In this document: one piece after another, positions 1 to 4,911 of the stretch
Layout of the letters: each line of letters opens with the position of its first letter
Numbering within the stretch: the first letter of the stretch is position 1
Assembly (NCBI GenBank): GCA_900753645.1
Contig: CAADZW010000118.1
Location: forward strand, 1 to 5,518
Direction: 5' to 3'
Length of the DNA stretch: 5,518 nt
Source: Bacilli bacterium
Lineage (GTDB): Bacteria; Bacillota_I; Bacilli_A; RF39; UBA660
Notes under the pieces: generated by a model
The model's database searches: none
The model's input: only the letters and a program-made list of their open reading frames with translations
What the model was told of the DNA's origin: nothing
Program-made: the position numbers and the translations under genes

Positions 1-588
1 ATAATAGAAAAAAATCAAACTATTTCGAAAGTGATCAAAGTAAATCTTGACGAAAAACCTAGTTTACTTATCCTCGATCAAAATGATGATGCCATGAAAT
101 TTCATGTCGAATATGATAAACTATATTTTAGTTATCAAAAGCAATTAAAAGACAAAAAGTATGAAAACGTTGTTGTCGAAATTAAAAACTATAACGATGG
201 CGTTGAATATAATTATAATAGTACTATTACTGATCAAAGAAGGCAACTACAAGGTCAAGGTGATAAAAAAAGTTATAAGTTATTTGTCAAACAAGATCCG
301 ATATTTAGGTATGAATTAACGGTTAAAGAACAAAAACGAGCAAATGGAAAAATCATTAAATCAGTTGATTTTAACGAAAAAGGCTTAGACAATGAACAAA
401 TTTTAAATCATGATGTAATTCAAGCATTTGACTCTTTCAAATTTTTAATCGAAGATTTTTTACCTTTTGATATAGATGGTATTAAATCGATATTAGGAGA
501 AAATGAATATAAGTATCTTTCAATACCTTTTATTCTAGAACAATCTTTTGTTTTCGATGATGATGTAAAAATTAAAACATATAAATAA
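1..588 (+). CDS. Unrecognised protein, 5' end outside the window
   Basis: The reading frame is open from base 1 to a TAA at 586-588, giving 195 residues. The first possible internal start, GTG at 31, has no ribosome binding site before it, so the true start lies upstream of the window. The protein looks soluble: no membrane segment, no cysteine, rich in Lys, Asp, Asn and Tyr. I recognise no domain. Residues about 40-129 (counted from the window edge) contain KLYFSY, LKDKKY, KKSYKL and DPIF in the same order as similar motifs in the minus-strand gene at 1058-1471, which suggests a shared domain. The C-terminal 65 residues, with acidic and aromatic stretches such as FLIEDFLPFDIDG, have no counterpart in that gene. 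A hairpin terminator begins at the last base of the stop codon. Confidence 0.8.
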   Translation: MIEKNQTISKVIKVNLDEKPSLLILDQNDDAMKFHVEYDKLYFSYQKQLKDKKYENVVVEIKNYNDGVEYNYNSTITDQRRQLQGQGDKKSYKLFVKQDPIFRYELTVKEQKRANGKIIKSVDFNEKGLDNEQILNHDVIQAFDSFKFLIEDFLPFDIDGIKSILGENEYKYLSIPFILEQSFVFDDDVKIKTYK

Positions 589-620
589 GCACTTCAAGAT
601 GAAGTGCTACTTTTTTTTAT
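587..620 (+). terminator. Hairpin terminator between convergent genes
   Basis: AGCACTTC (588-595) pairs perfectly with GAAGTGCT (601-608) across a 5-nt loop, followed by AC and eight T (611-618). It ends the plus-strand gene. The minus-strand gene stops at 607-609, inside the same hairpin. Read leftwards, the stem is followed only by TATTTAT, so termination of the minus-strand transcript would be weaker, but the hairpin could serve both directions. Confidence 0.85.
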
Positions 621-993
621 TTAAGTGAGAAAATTTTTGATGATAGAGATTTAAATCGAAAGTTCTAGAAAAACCGTTTTCTTGATTGTCAGGACATTTT
701 CTATTTTCGTAAATTTGGAAAAATTCTCTCATCATAACATCACTAAAGTCACGTAAAATAATAGTTTTATCATAACTATCTTCAATTAAATTTATTATTG
801 GAACATAATCATCAGCTGAATAATCTAATTTATGCCATATATTATTTTCTTTAAATTTAATAGCTACAAACGGTTTAAGGTTACTTCCATAGTTAACTGC
901 GTAATAAATATTATCAAGATTATTGATTAATTCTAAATTTGAAGTCTTATAAACACGACTATTTCTAAATACATAAATATACTCTTTTTTCAT
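607..993 (-). CDS. Small unrecognised protein, 128 aa
   Basis: ATG at 993-991 is preceded by AAGGGGG (1007-1001) at a 7-nt spacing, which fixes the start; the stop is TAG at 609-607. The product starts MKKEYIYVF, lacks a signal peptide or membrane segment, and has a single cysteine (in NRKCPDN). It looks like a small mixed alpha/beta cytoplasmic protein with a basic C-terminus ending in three Lys. I do not recognise the family. It is a single-gene unit: the gene upstream ends in its own terminator at 1034-1059, and a palindrome overlaps the -10 element at 1011-1027, suggesting control by a dedicated repressor. No DNA-binding helix is obvious in the protein itself, so self-repression is not supported. 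Confidence 0.75.
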   Translation of the reverse strand: MKKEYIYVFRNSRVYKTSNLELINNLDNIYYAVNYGSNLKPFVAIKFKENNIWHKLDYSADDYVPIINLIEDSYDKTIILRDFSDVMMREFFQIYENRKCPDNQENGFSRTFDLNLYHQKFSHLNKKK

Positions 994-1010
994 TTTCTTT
1001 CCCCCTTAGC

Positions 1011-1027
1011 TATGGTATTATACCATA
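1011..1027. promoter_or_regulatory. 17-bp perfect palindrome over the -10, candidate operator
   Basis: TATGGTAT-A-ATACCATA is a perfect inverted repeat, 8+1+8, enclosing the complete TATAAT of the minus-strand promoter. It lies upstream of the expected transcription start, so it would act as DNA rather than as an RNA hairpin. Size and position fit the operator of a small dimeric repressor. No regulator can be named. Confidence 0.5.
1017..1025 (-). promoter_or_regulatory. Extended -10 promoter of the 128-aa gene
   Basis: On the minus strand TGG-TATAAT gives a perfect -10 (1022-1017) with the extended TGn motif. No good -35 lies at the usual distance, because that stretch is the U tract of the preceding terminator. 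Extended -10 promoters can work without a -35. Transcription would start near 1010, almost directly before the ribosome binding site. Confidence 0.6.
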
Positions 1028-1033
1028 TAATAG

Positions 1034-1059
1034 AAAAAAATAAAACTCTAAACAGAGTT
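1034..1059 (-). terminator. Terminator of the 137-aa gene
   Basis: On the minus strand AACTCT (1059-1054) pairs with AGAGTT (1049-1044) over a GTTT loop, followed by TTATTTTTTT (1043-1034). The stem begins within the TAA stop codon (1060-1058). Confidence 0.8.
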
Positions 1060-1471
1060 ATTTTTGTAACATTTTTAATAAATTGATTTTAAACATATCT
1101 TTTTCTTGATTTTTTTTAGAAACCATAACTCCTTTATAAGTAGTTAATTCGGATTGATGTCCTTCACCTAGAATACCTTCAGGAGTAATTTTATCTAGCA
1201 TAACTATTTTTTCTTGCAGATAGACGGTATAATGTAATTTAATATCGCCATGAACTTTGGAAAATATAACGTCAGTAGGTAGTTTTAACTCATACGATTT
1301 ATAATTATCACCAGTTTTGACGATCTCGCCCAAGAACTTACCTTCTTTTAACGATGGATAAAAAGAAAAATAAAGTTTTTTAAAAGCTAACATATTATAT
1401 TTTTTTAAAGAACGTTCGTACTTTCTAAATTCATTTTCATTGGTGTATTCGAATTTGTAATTATCTTTCAT
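1058..1471 (-). CDS. Unrecognised protein, 137 aa, resembling the gene at 1-588
   Basis: ATG at 1471 is preferred: GAGGTGG (1483-1477) stands 5 nt before it. A GTG at 1480 would add three residues and could use AGGAGAG (1492-1486), but it falls inside the better ribosome binding site. The protein is basic, without cysteine, signal peptide or membrane segment. Residues 32-45 (KLYFSFYPSLKEGK), KSYELKLP (58-65), DVIF (67-70) and HYTVYLQEK (80-88) follow the order of similar motifs in the plus-strand gene at 1-588. I infer a shared, unnamed domain; here it makes up most of the protein, and the C-terminal extension of the other gene is absent. It is a single-gene unit with its own promoter (1506-1534) and terminator. 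Confidence 0.8.
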   Translation of the reverse strand: MKDNYKFEYTNENEFRKYERSLKKYNMLAFKKLYFSFYPSLKEGKFLGEIVKTGDNYKSYELKLPTDVIFSKVHGDIKLHYTVYLQEKIVMLDKITPEGILGEGHQSELTTYKGVMVSKKNQEKDMFKINLLKMLQK

Positions 1472-1505
1472 TTGATCCACCTCTACTCTCCTATATTCTT
1501 CTTAA

Positions 1506-1534
1506 ATTCTAACATATAACATATCAAAAGTCAA
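1506..1534 (-). promoter_or_regulatory. Promoter of the 137-aa gene
   Basis: TTGACT (1534-1529), a 17-nt spacer and TAGAAT (1511-1506), with TGT before the -10 giving an extended -10. Expected start near 1499, about 28 nt before the ATG. Its -35 overlaps the distal part of the U tract of the surface-protein terminator, so the two units abut. Confidence 0.7.
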
Positions 1535-1563
1535 ATAAAAAAAGAAGTGATTTACACTTCTTT
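1533..1563 (-). terminator. Terminator of the surface-protein gene, stop codon in the loop
   Basis: On the minus strand AAAGAAGTG (1563-1555) pairs perfectly over 9 bp with CACTTCTTT (1549-1541), loop TAAAT (1554-1550), followed by TTTTATTT. The 5' arm encodes the last three codons (Lys-Glu-Val) and the TAA stop lies in the loop. Confidence 0.85.
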
Positions 1564-3015
1564 CTTATTACCTGTCAATTTGTAGCCAGCATTTAGTAAA
1601 CTTTGATCATTTTGACTAGTACTCCATTTGTAAGTTGTACCAGCTACTGTTAATTGTGTTCTTGTTCTATAACGATAATATGTAATATTTTCGTAAATAG
1701 GTTCCTGTCTAGTCTTTTCAACTTCTTTGGTAACTGTATATGGTACCTTAGTAGTAACTGTTTCATAAACAGGTGTGTATTTATATTCGGTTTCAGTTTT
1801 AATACAACTACTTCCACTTAGTTTATAATCACTACCATAACTTGAACAAGATAACTGACCAGTATTAGATGTTACATATTTATAACATTTAGTACTAGAA
1901 CCAGAACCTTCTAGAGTATAACCAGCTGGACAAGAGTAAGTTGTCTTACCAGCATTATATGTTCTAGTATATTTAGCATATTTATATACAACTTCATATT
2001 TACAAATATCATTACAATTCATTACTACATCTGAGCCTTTAGCTTCATATTTTACAGTATCAGAGTTTGATAAAGCATATTTTGAAGTTACATAACCTTG
2101 ATATACCCAATCAGTATAACTTCCTGAAGTAGTGTTTTTAATAACGTTGCCATAAACCTTATTAGTTGTTGTAGTACCTTTAGCTGGTTTAGTGTCGACA
2201 ACATTAGTTACTTCTTCTCTTTTAGTTCCGGTTTGAACTTGAGTAGTTTCGGTACGATATTCAGTATATGTTTCATAATCAGTATAAGTTACAGTTTTAT
2301 AACCAGTTAACTCTGTTCTTCTTTCGATTTCTACTTGTGTTAAGACATCAGGAGTAATTTTATTAGTAGACCAATTAGACCAATCACCCCAATTAGAATA
2401 TGTATTTTGTGTATCTAAACGATATTCATACATATATTTTTTATTAACAACTGGTGTTTCTGGATCTGTAGGTTTTGTTGGTTTTTCTGGTTCTGGATCG
2501 ACAACAGGTGTATTAGGCGTACTAGGTTCACAAATAGTAGAATCACAATAATCATAACAACCCATGTAGACAATAATATAATCTGAGAAGTCTGAACATG
2601 TTAATTGAACTTTCATTTGATACTCGTCATCCATTTTAGTTACTTTGACATATGAATTAGTAACATTACAAGTTTCGTTATTACTATCTTTAAATGACAA
2701 TACTAACTTTTTCTCTAACATTTCTTCAAGTGTTAAAGTAACAGAATCACCTACTTTTTGAGGTAATCTAGCATTAGTAAAGTATCCTTGTGCTGCATCC
2801 TTCATACTTTCGATATTATCAGCAAAAAGACGTCCGTACAATGCTTGTAATTGCTCGCTTATCTCACTATTTAATTCTTCTTTACCAACAAAATTATCCT
2901 TCAAATAACTCTTAGTTGGAAATAACCAAATCATGATAAGAACAAACAAAACTACAAATAATAATTGTAAAATTATGTCTTTAAAATTGAATGTATTTCT
3001 TCTTTCTTCGTACAT
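1552..3015 (-). CDS. Membrane-anchored surface protein, Cys-, Tyr- and Thr-rich, 487 aa
   Basis: ATG at 3015 follows AGAGGGGG (3030-3023) at 7 nt. A short basic N-terminus (MYEERRN) precedes one hydrophobic helix (about 14-32) ending in WLFP, with no cleavage motif, so an N-in, C-out anchor is likely. Residues 40-78 look helical; 80-162 form a compact region with five Cys (116, 140, 153, 157, 162). A Pro/Thr/Glu linker (163-190, PEPEKPTKP) leads to a Tyr/Thr-rich, beta-type region with WGDWSNWST (209-217), paired Cys 334/338, and two similar Cys-bounded segments (362-377, 390-404), then Val-Thr-Lys runs. YEYRLDT..WS near 196-212 recurs loosely as YRYRTRT..WS at 447-465. There is no LPXTG motif or catalytic signature. 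The role is unknown; a surface, adhesion or structural protein is inferred from architecture. It is transcribed alone from strong promoters and terminates within its own 3' end. Confidence 0.85.
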   Translation of the reverse strand: MYEERRNTFNFKDIILQLLFVVLFVLIMIWLFPTKSYLKDNFVGKEELNSEISEQLQALYGRLFADNIESMKDAAQGYFTNARLPQKVGDSVTLTLEEMLEKKLVLSFKDSNNETCNVTNSYVKVTKMDDEYQMKVQLTCSDFSDYIIVYMGCYDYCDSTICEPSTPNTPVVDPEPEKPTKPTDPETPVVNKKYMYEYRLDTQNTYSNWGDWSNWSTNKITPDVLTQVEIERRTELTGYKTVTYTDYETYTEYRTETTQVQTGTKREEVTNVVDTKPAKGTTTTNKVYGNVIKNTTSGSYTDWVYQGYVTSKYALSNSDTVKYEAKGSDVVMNCNDICKYEVVYKYAKYTRTYNAGKTTYSCPAGYTLEGSGSSTKCYKYVTSNTGQLSCSSYGSDYKLSGSSCIKTETEYKYTPVYETVTTKVPYTVTKEVEKTRQEPIYENITYYRYRTRTQLTVAGTTYKWSTSQNDQSLLNAGYKLTGNKKEV

Positions 3016-3047
3016 ATAAATTCCCCCTCTTTTTTAATATGGCGTCT

Positions 3048-3076
3048 ATGATATCACAAAAATATCACTTTGTCAA
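3048..3076 (-). promoter_or_regulatory. Proximal promoter of the surface-protein gene
   Basis: TTGACA (3076-3071), 17-nt spacer, TATCAT (3053-3048) with an extended TGA before the -10. The expected start near 3041 leaves a leader of about 25 nt with the AGAGGGGG ribosome binding site. Confidence 0.75.
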
Positions 3077-3114
3077 ATCTATAACAGAAATAATTTCCTC
3101 CGTTGTTGGCAAAT

Positions 3115-3142
3115 ATTATAGCACTTTTTTTTATTTTGTCAA
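3115..3142 (-). promoter_or_regulatory. Distal consensus promoter overlapping the smr-like stop codon
   Basis: TTGACA (3142-3137), 16-nt A-rich spacer and TATAAT (3120-3115), preceded by TGC: both boxes are perfect consensus and the -10 is extended. The -35 is formed by the last codons of the Smr gene (stop 3133-3131). It reads toward the surface-protein gene and would give a leader of about 93 nt, or an unrecognised short RNA. It shares GATTTGACAAA and GTGnTATnAT with the proximal promoter. Confidence 0.7.
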
Positions 3143-3403
3143 ATCGACATGTACTAAGGTGCAACCAACGTTGAACGAACATAATTTATATTGTTTAATT
3201 TTGGGATTTTTAGCTAAAAATAAATGTGTAGTTTTTCTTAAAATTCCATCACCTATACCATGAACAATAACTAAAAATTCATTTTGCATTTTAATGTTAT
3301 CTTTGATGAAATCATCAATTAAAACTGTTGCCGTCACTCGATCATAACCATGAAGATCTAAAGTTGGCAAATTATCGATAAAAACTATCTCATTTAAATT
3401 CAT
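3131..3403 (-). CDS. Stand-alone Smr-domain protein, 90 aa
   Basis: The protein consists of one Smr domain (the C-terminal domain of MutS2, also found alone). Visible signatures are LDLHG (15-19), IVHGIGDGILR (46-56, canonical HGxGxGxLR) and the C-terminal GCTLVHV (80-86), matching the usual G-x-T-x-V strand. Smr domains bind nucleic acid and many are nucleases, with the LDxHG and HGxGxG residues implicated in cleavage; activity and target here are not known. There is no MutS2 ATPase part, and the length fits small free-standing Smr proteins. The ATG at 3403 lies inside the kinase gene, 14 nt before the kinase reading frame ends, with a modest GGAAG (3417-3413), so translation is probably coupled. 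I see no terminator after it; the distal promoter of the next gene overlaps its stop. Confidence 0.85.
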   Translation of the reverse strand: MNLNEIVFIDNLPTLDLHGYDRVTATVLIDDFIKDNIKMQNEFLVIVHGIGDGILRKTTHLFLAKNPKIKQYKLCSFNVGCTLVHVDLTK

Positions 3404-4277
3404 TATACACTGCTTCCATTTCTTCTTTAGTAGGAATTGAATTACGTGTACCGATTCTACTTACCGAAATGGCTCCAGCATAGTTAGCCAATTTTAAAAC
3501 GTTGATAATATCATAGCCTCTAGATAAGTAATATGTGAAAGCACCGTGAAATATATCACCAGCACCAGTAGAATCGACTGTTTTTAACTTAATAGATGAA
3601 ATGATTTGATTATCATAAAAGCAGCCTTTATCTTCTAAGGTAATAACAATCTCGTTTTTAAACATCTCTTTTAACTTAGCATATATATCTTTAATTGTCA
3701 CTATATTATTATAATCTACTGTTAAATCAGTAACTTTTTCAGCAAAATCTTTAGAACAGACAACCCAATTAACCATTTTGCAAAGATCGATTACTTCTTT
3801 ACGATCACGACCAGCATCGATAATGGTTATCGCATCAGGATATTTTTTTAATACTTCGACACTTCTTTGATACTCTTGACCATCGATTAAAATTACATCT
3901 GGTTGGAAATCTAAATCAAACGGTTGCATTTCGATAGAATCAGGCTTATAAGCTAAAGTAGTTCTTGAACCATTCGATTTATTCGTTATAACAACGCTAG
4001 AAGTAGTCTCATGACCCTTTCTAAGTTCTAAATACTTAGTATTTACATTAACTTTTTCAAATTCTTCTTTTATTTTATGACCATAATAATCGTCACCTAC
4101 AATTCCAGCAAAGGTTGTATCTGCACCCCAACTTCCCAAAAGATAAGCCGCTGTACTAGCAGGCCCACCTCCACATTCAATACGTTCTTGAATTCGGTTT
4201 TTAGTGTTTTCGATTGGAAACTCATCTAATGGTAGAGTTACATCGTAAGTAGCATGACCTAAACATAATATTTTCAT
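3390..4277 (-). CDS. PfkB/ribokinase-family carbohydrate kinase, 295 aa
   Basis: A cytoplasmic ATP-dependent sugar (or nucleoside) kinase of the PfkB family. It opens with the typical MKILCLGHATYDVT strand; the Gly-rich substrate segment ECGGGPAST is at 34-42, the family AGIVGDD motif at 57-63, TLEDKG at 213-218 (nucleotide-site strand), and signature 2, VDSTGAGDIFHGAF, at 234-247, where Asp241 is the expected catalytic base and GAG forms the anion hole. Length is normal and the key residues are present. The substrate cannot be read from sequence; ribokinase, 2-keto-3-deoxygluconate kinase and sulfofructose-kinase-like members are all possible. ATG at 4277 is chosen because AGGTGA (4288-4283) lies 5 nt before it; an ATG directly upstream at 4280 is too close, and a GTG at 4286 is inside the ribosome binding site. 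It is the first gene of an operon with the overlapping Smr gene. Confidence 0.93.
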   Translation of the reverse strand: MKILCLGHATYDVTLPLDEFPIENTKNRIQERIECGGGPASTAAYLLGSWGADTTFAGIVGDDYYGHKIKEEFEKVNVNTKYLELRKGHETTSSVVITNKSNGSRTTLAYKPDSIEMQPFDLDFQPDVILIDGQEYQRSVEVLKKYPDAITIIDAGRDRKEVIDLCKMVNWVVCSKDFAEKVTDLTVDYNNIVTIKDIYAKLKEMFKNEIVITLEDKGCFYDNQIISSIKLKTVDSTGAGDIFHGAFTYYLSRGYDIINVLKLANYAGAISVSRIGTRNSIPTKEEMEAVYNEFK

Positions 4278-4295
4278 CATTATCACCTATATATA

Positions 4296-4324
4296 ATTTT
4301 ATCATTTAAAAACAATATTGACAA
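4296..4324 (-). promoter_or_regulatory. Promoter of the kinase-Smr operon
   Basis: On the minus strand TTGTCA (4324-4319), 17-nt spacer, TAAAAT (4301-4296): five of six matches in each box. The expected start near 4289 gives a leader of only about 12 nt with AGGTGA close to the 5' end. Its -35 covers almost the same bases as the -35 of the divergent sigma promoter. Confidence 0.55.
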
Positions 4325-4346
4325 GTAAAAAAAGTTAATATAAGAT
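4318..4346 (+). promoter_or_regulatory. Promoter of the sigma/anti-sigma pair
   Basis: TTGACA (4318-4323), 17-nt spacer, TAAGAT (4341-4346). The -35 is perfect; the -10 matches four of six. A start near 4353 leaves a leader of about 58 nt. It looks like a housekeeping promoter. I see no GGAAC-type ECF -35, so autoregulation by the encoded sigma factor is not supported by the sequence. Confidence 0.55.
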
Positions 4347-4357
4347 ATTTTATATAG

Positions 4358-4367
4358 TATTGCAATA
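4358..4367. repeat. 10-bp palindrome in the sigma leader
   Basis: TATTGCAATA is a perfect palindrome just downstream of the expected transcription start of the sigma operon. It could be a small operator half-site region or chance in AT-rich DNA. Confidence 0.25.
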
Positions 4368-4410
4368 AAACAATAATTTGCTGCATTGTCTTATTGAGAG
4401 GAGTAAAAAA

Positions 4411-4911
4411 ATGGAACTAGACAACTACTTAGAGAAAATATCATTTAAAGATCAAAAAGCATTTGATGAACTGTATAACCTAATTAATACCAATGTCTAT
4501 AGTTTTGCTTTAAGTATTTTAAGAAATCACGACGATGCTTTAGATGTAACTCAAGAAACATTTATATCTATCTACCATAACGCTTATAAATACCAAAGTC
4601 AAGGAAAACCATTAGCTTGGATTTTAACTATCACCAAAAATCTAGCTTATATGAAAATAAGAAGCAACAAAAAAGAAATTGATATCGAAAATATCGAATT
4701 TAAGACAAATGATAATTATGATAAAATTTTAATTAACTATTTATTAGAAAATTTAAACGATTTAGAAAGACAAATAATTGTTTTGCATAGTCTAAATGGT
4801 TTTAAATTTCATGAGATTGCTAATATTTTAGATTTAAAATTACCTACTACTCTCTCTAAATATCATCGAGCAATCAAAAAACTAAAAGAACTTATGAAGG
4901 AGGAACAATGA
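4411..4911 (+). CDS. ECF-type RNA polymerase sigma factor, 166 aa
   Basis: A two-domain sigma-70-family factor of ECF size that would direct RNA polymerase to a specific set of promoters. Region 2 spans about 17-84: RNHDDALDVTQETFISIY (38-55) is the core-binding and -10 recognition segment, and PLAWILTITKNLAYMKIR (67-84) is the classical W-x-x-x-I-x-x-N-x-x region 2.4 helix. A short linker leads to region 4 (about 111-160), with LERQIIVLHSLNGFKFHEIA and a helix-turn-helix around 131-160 for -35 recognition. There is no region 3 and no C-terminal extension. ATG at 4411 is chosen because AGAGGAG (4397-4403) stands 7 nt before it; an in-frame TTG at 4378 lacks support. Its TGA overlaps the ATG of the next gene, so both are made together, as usual for sigma/anti-sigma pairs. 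Confidence 0.93.
   Translation: MELDNYLEKISFKDQKAFDELYNLINTNVYSFALSILRNHDDALDVTQETFISIYHNAYKYQSQGKPLAWILTITKNLAYMKIRSNKKEIDIENIEFKTNDNYDKILINYLLENLNDLERQIIVLHSLNGFKFHEIANILDLKLPTTLSKYHRAIKKLKELMKEEQ
4897..4903 (+). promoter_or_regulatory. Ribosome binding site of the anti-sigma gene
   Basis: AAGGAGG lies inside the last codons of the sigma gene, 4 nt before the ATG at 4908. With the ATGA overlap it supports coupled translation and fixes this start over a later in-frame ATG at 5007, which has only AAAGGA before it. Confidence 0.8.

Noticed and set aside
31..33. GTG as the start of the first gene
   Set aside because: No ribosome binding site precedes it and the frame stays open to base 1, so the gene continues beyond the window.
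1804..1932. EGF-like domain in the surface protein (C-x-x-GY pattern)
   Set aside because: Only short Cys-bounded segments of two Cys each are present; the six-Cys EGF pattern is missing.
3016..3130. Riboswitch or other structured leader before the surface protein
   Set aside because: I could not find a convincing stem set or known riboswitch motif; two promoters account for most of the stretch.
2991..3263. Plus-strand reading frame of 90 codons
   Set aside because: It lies antisense to the Smr gene and the promoter region, has no ribosome binding site, and its sequence is a low-complexity shadow.
4284..4286. GTG start for the kinase
   Set aside because: The codon is part of the AGGTGA ribosome binding site; the ATG at 4277 has correct spacing and gives the usual family N-terminus.
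4378..4410. TTG start adding 11 residues to the sigma factor
   Set aside because: The added stretch includes the AGAGGAG site that serves the ATG at 4411, and the family alignment begins after that ATG.
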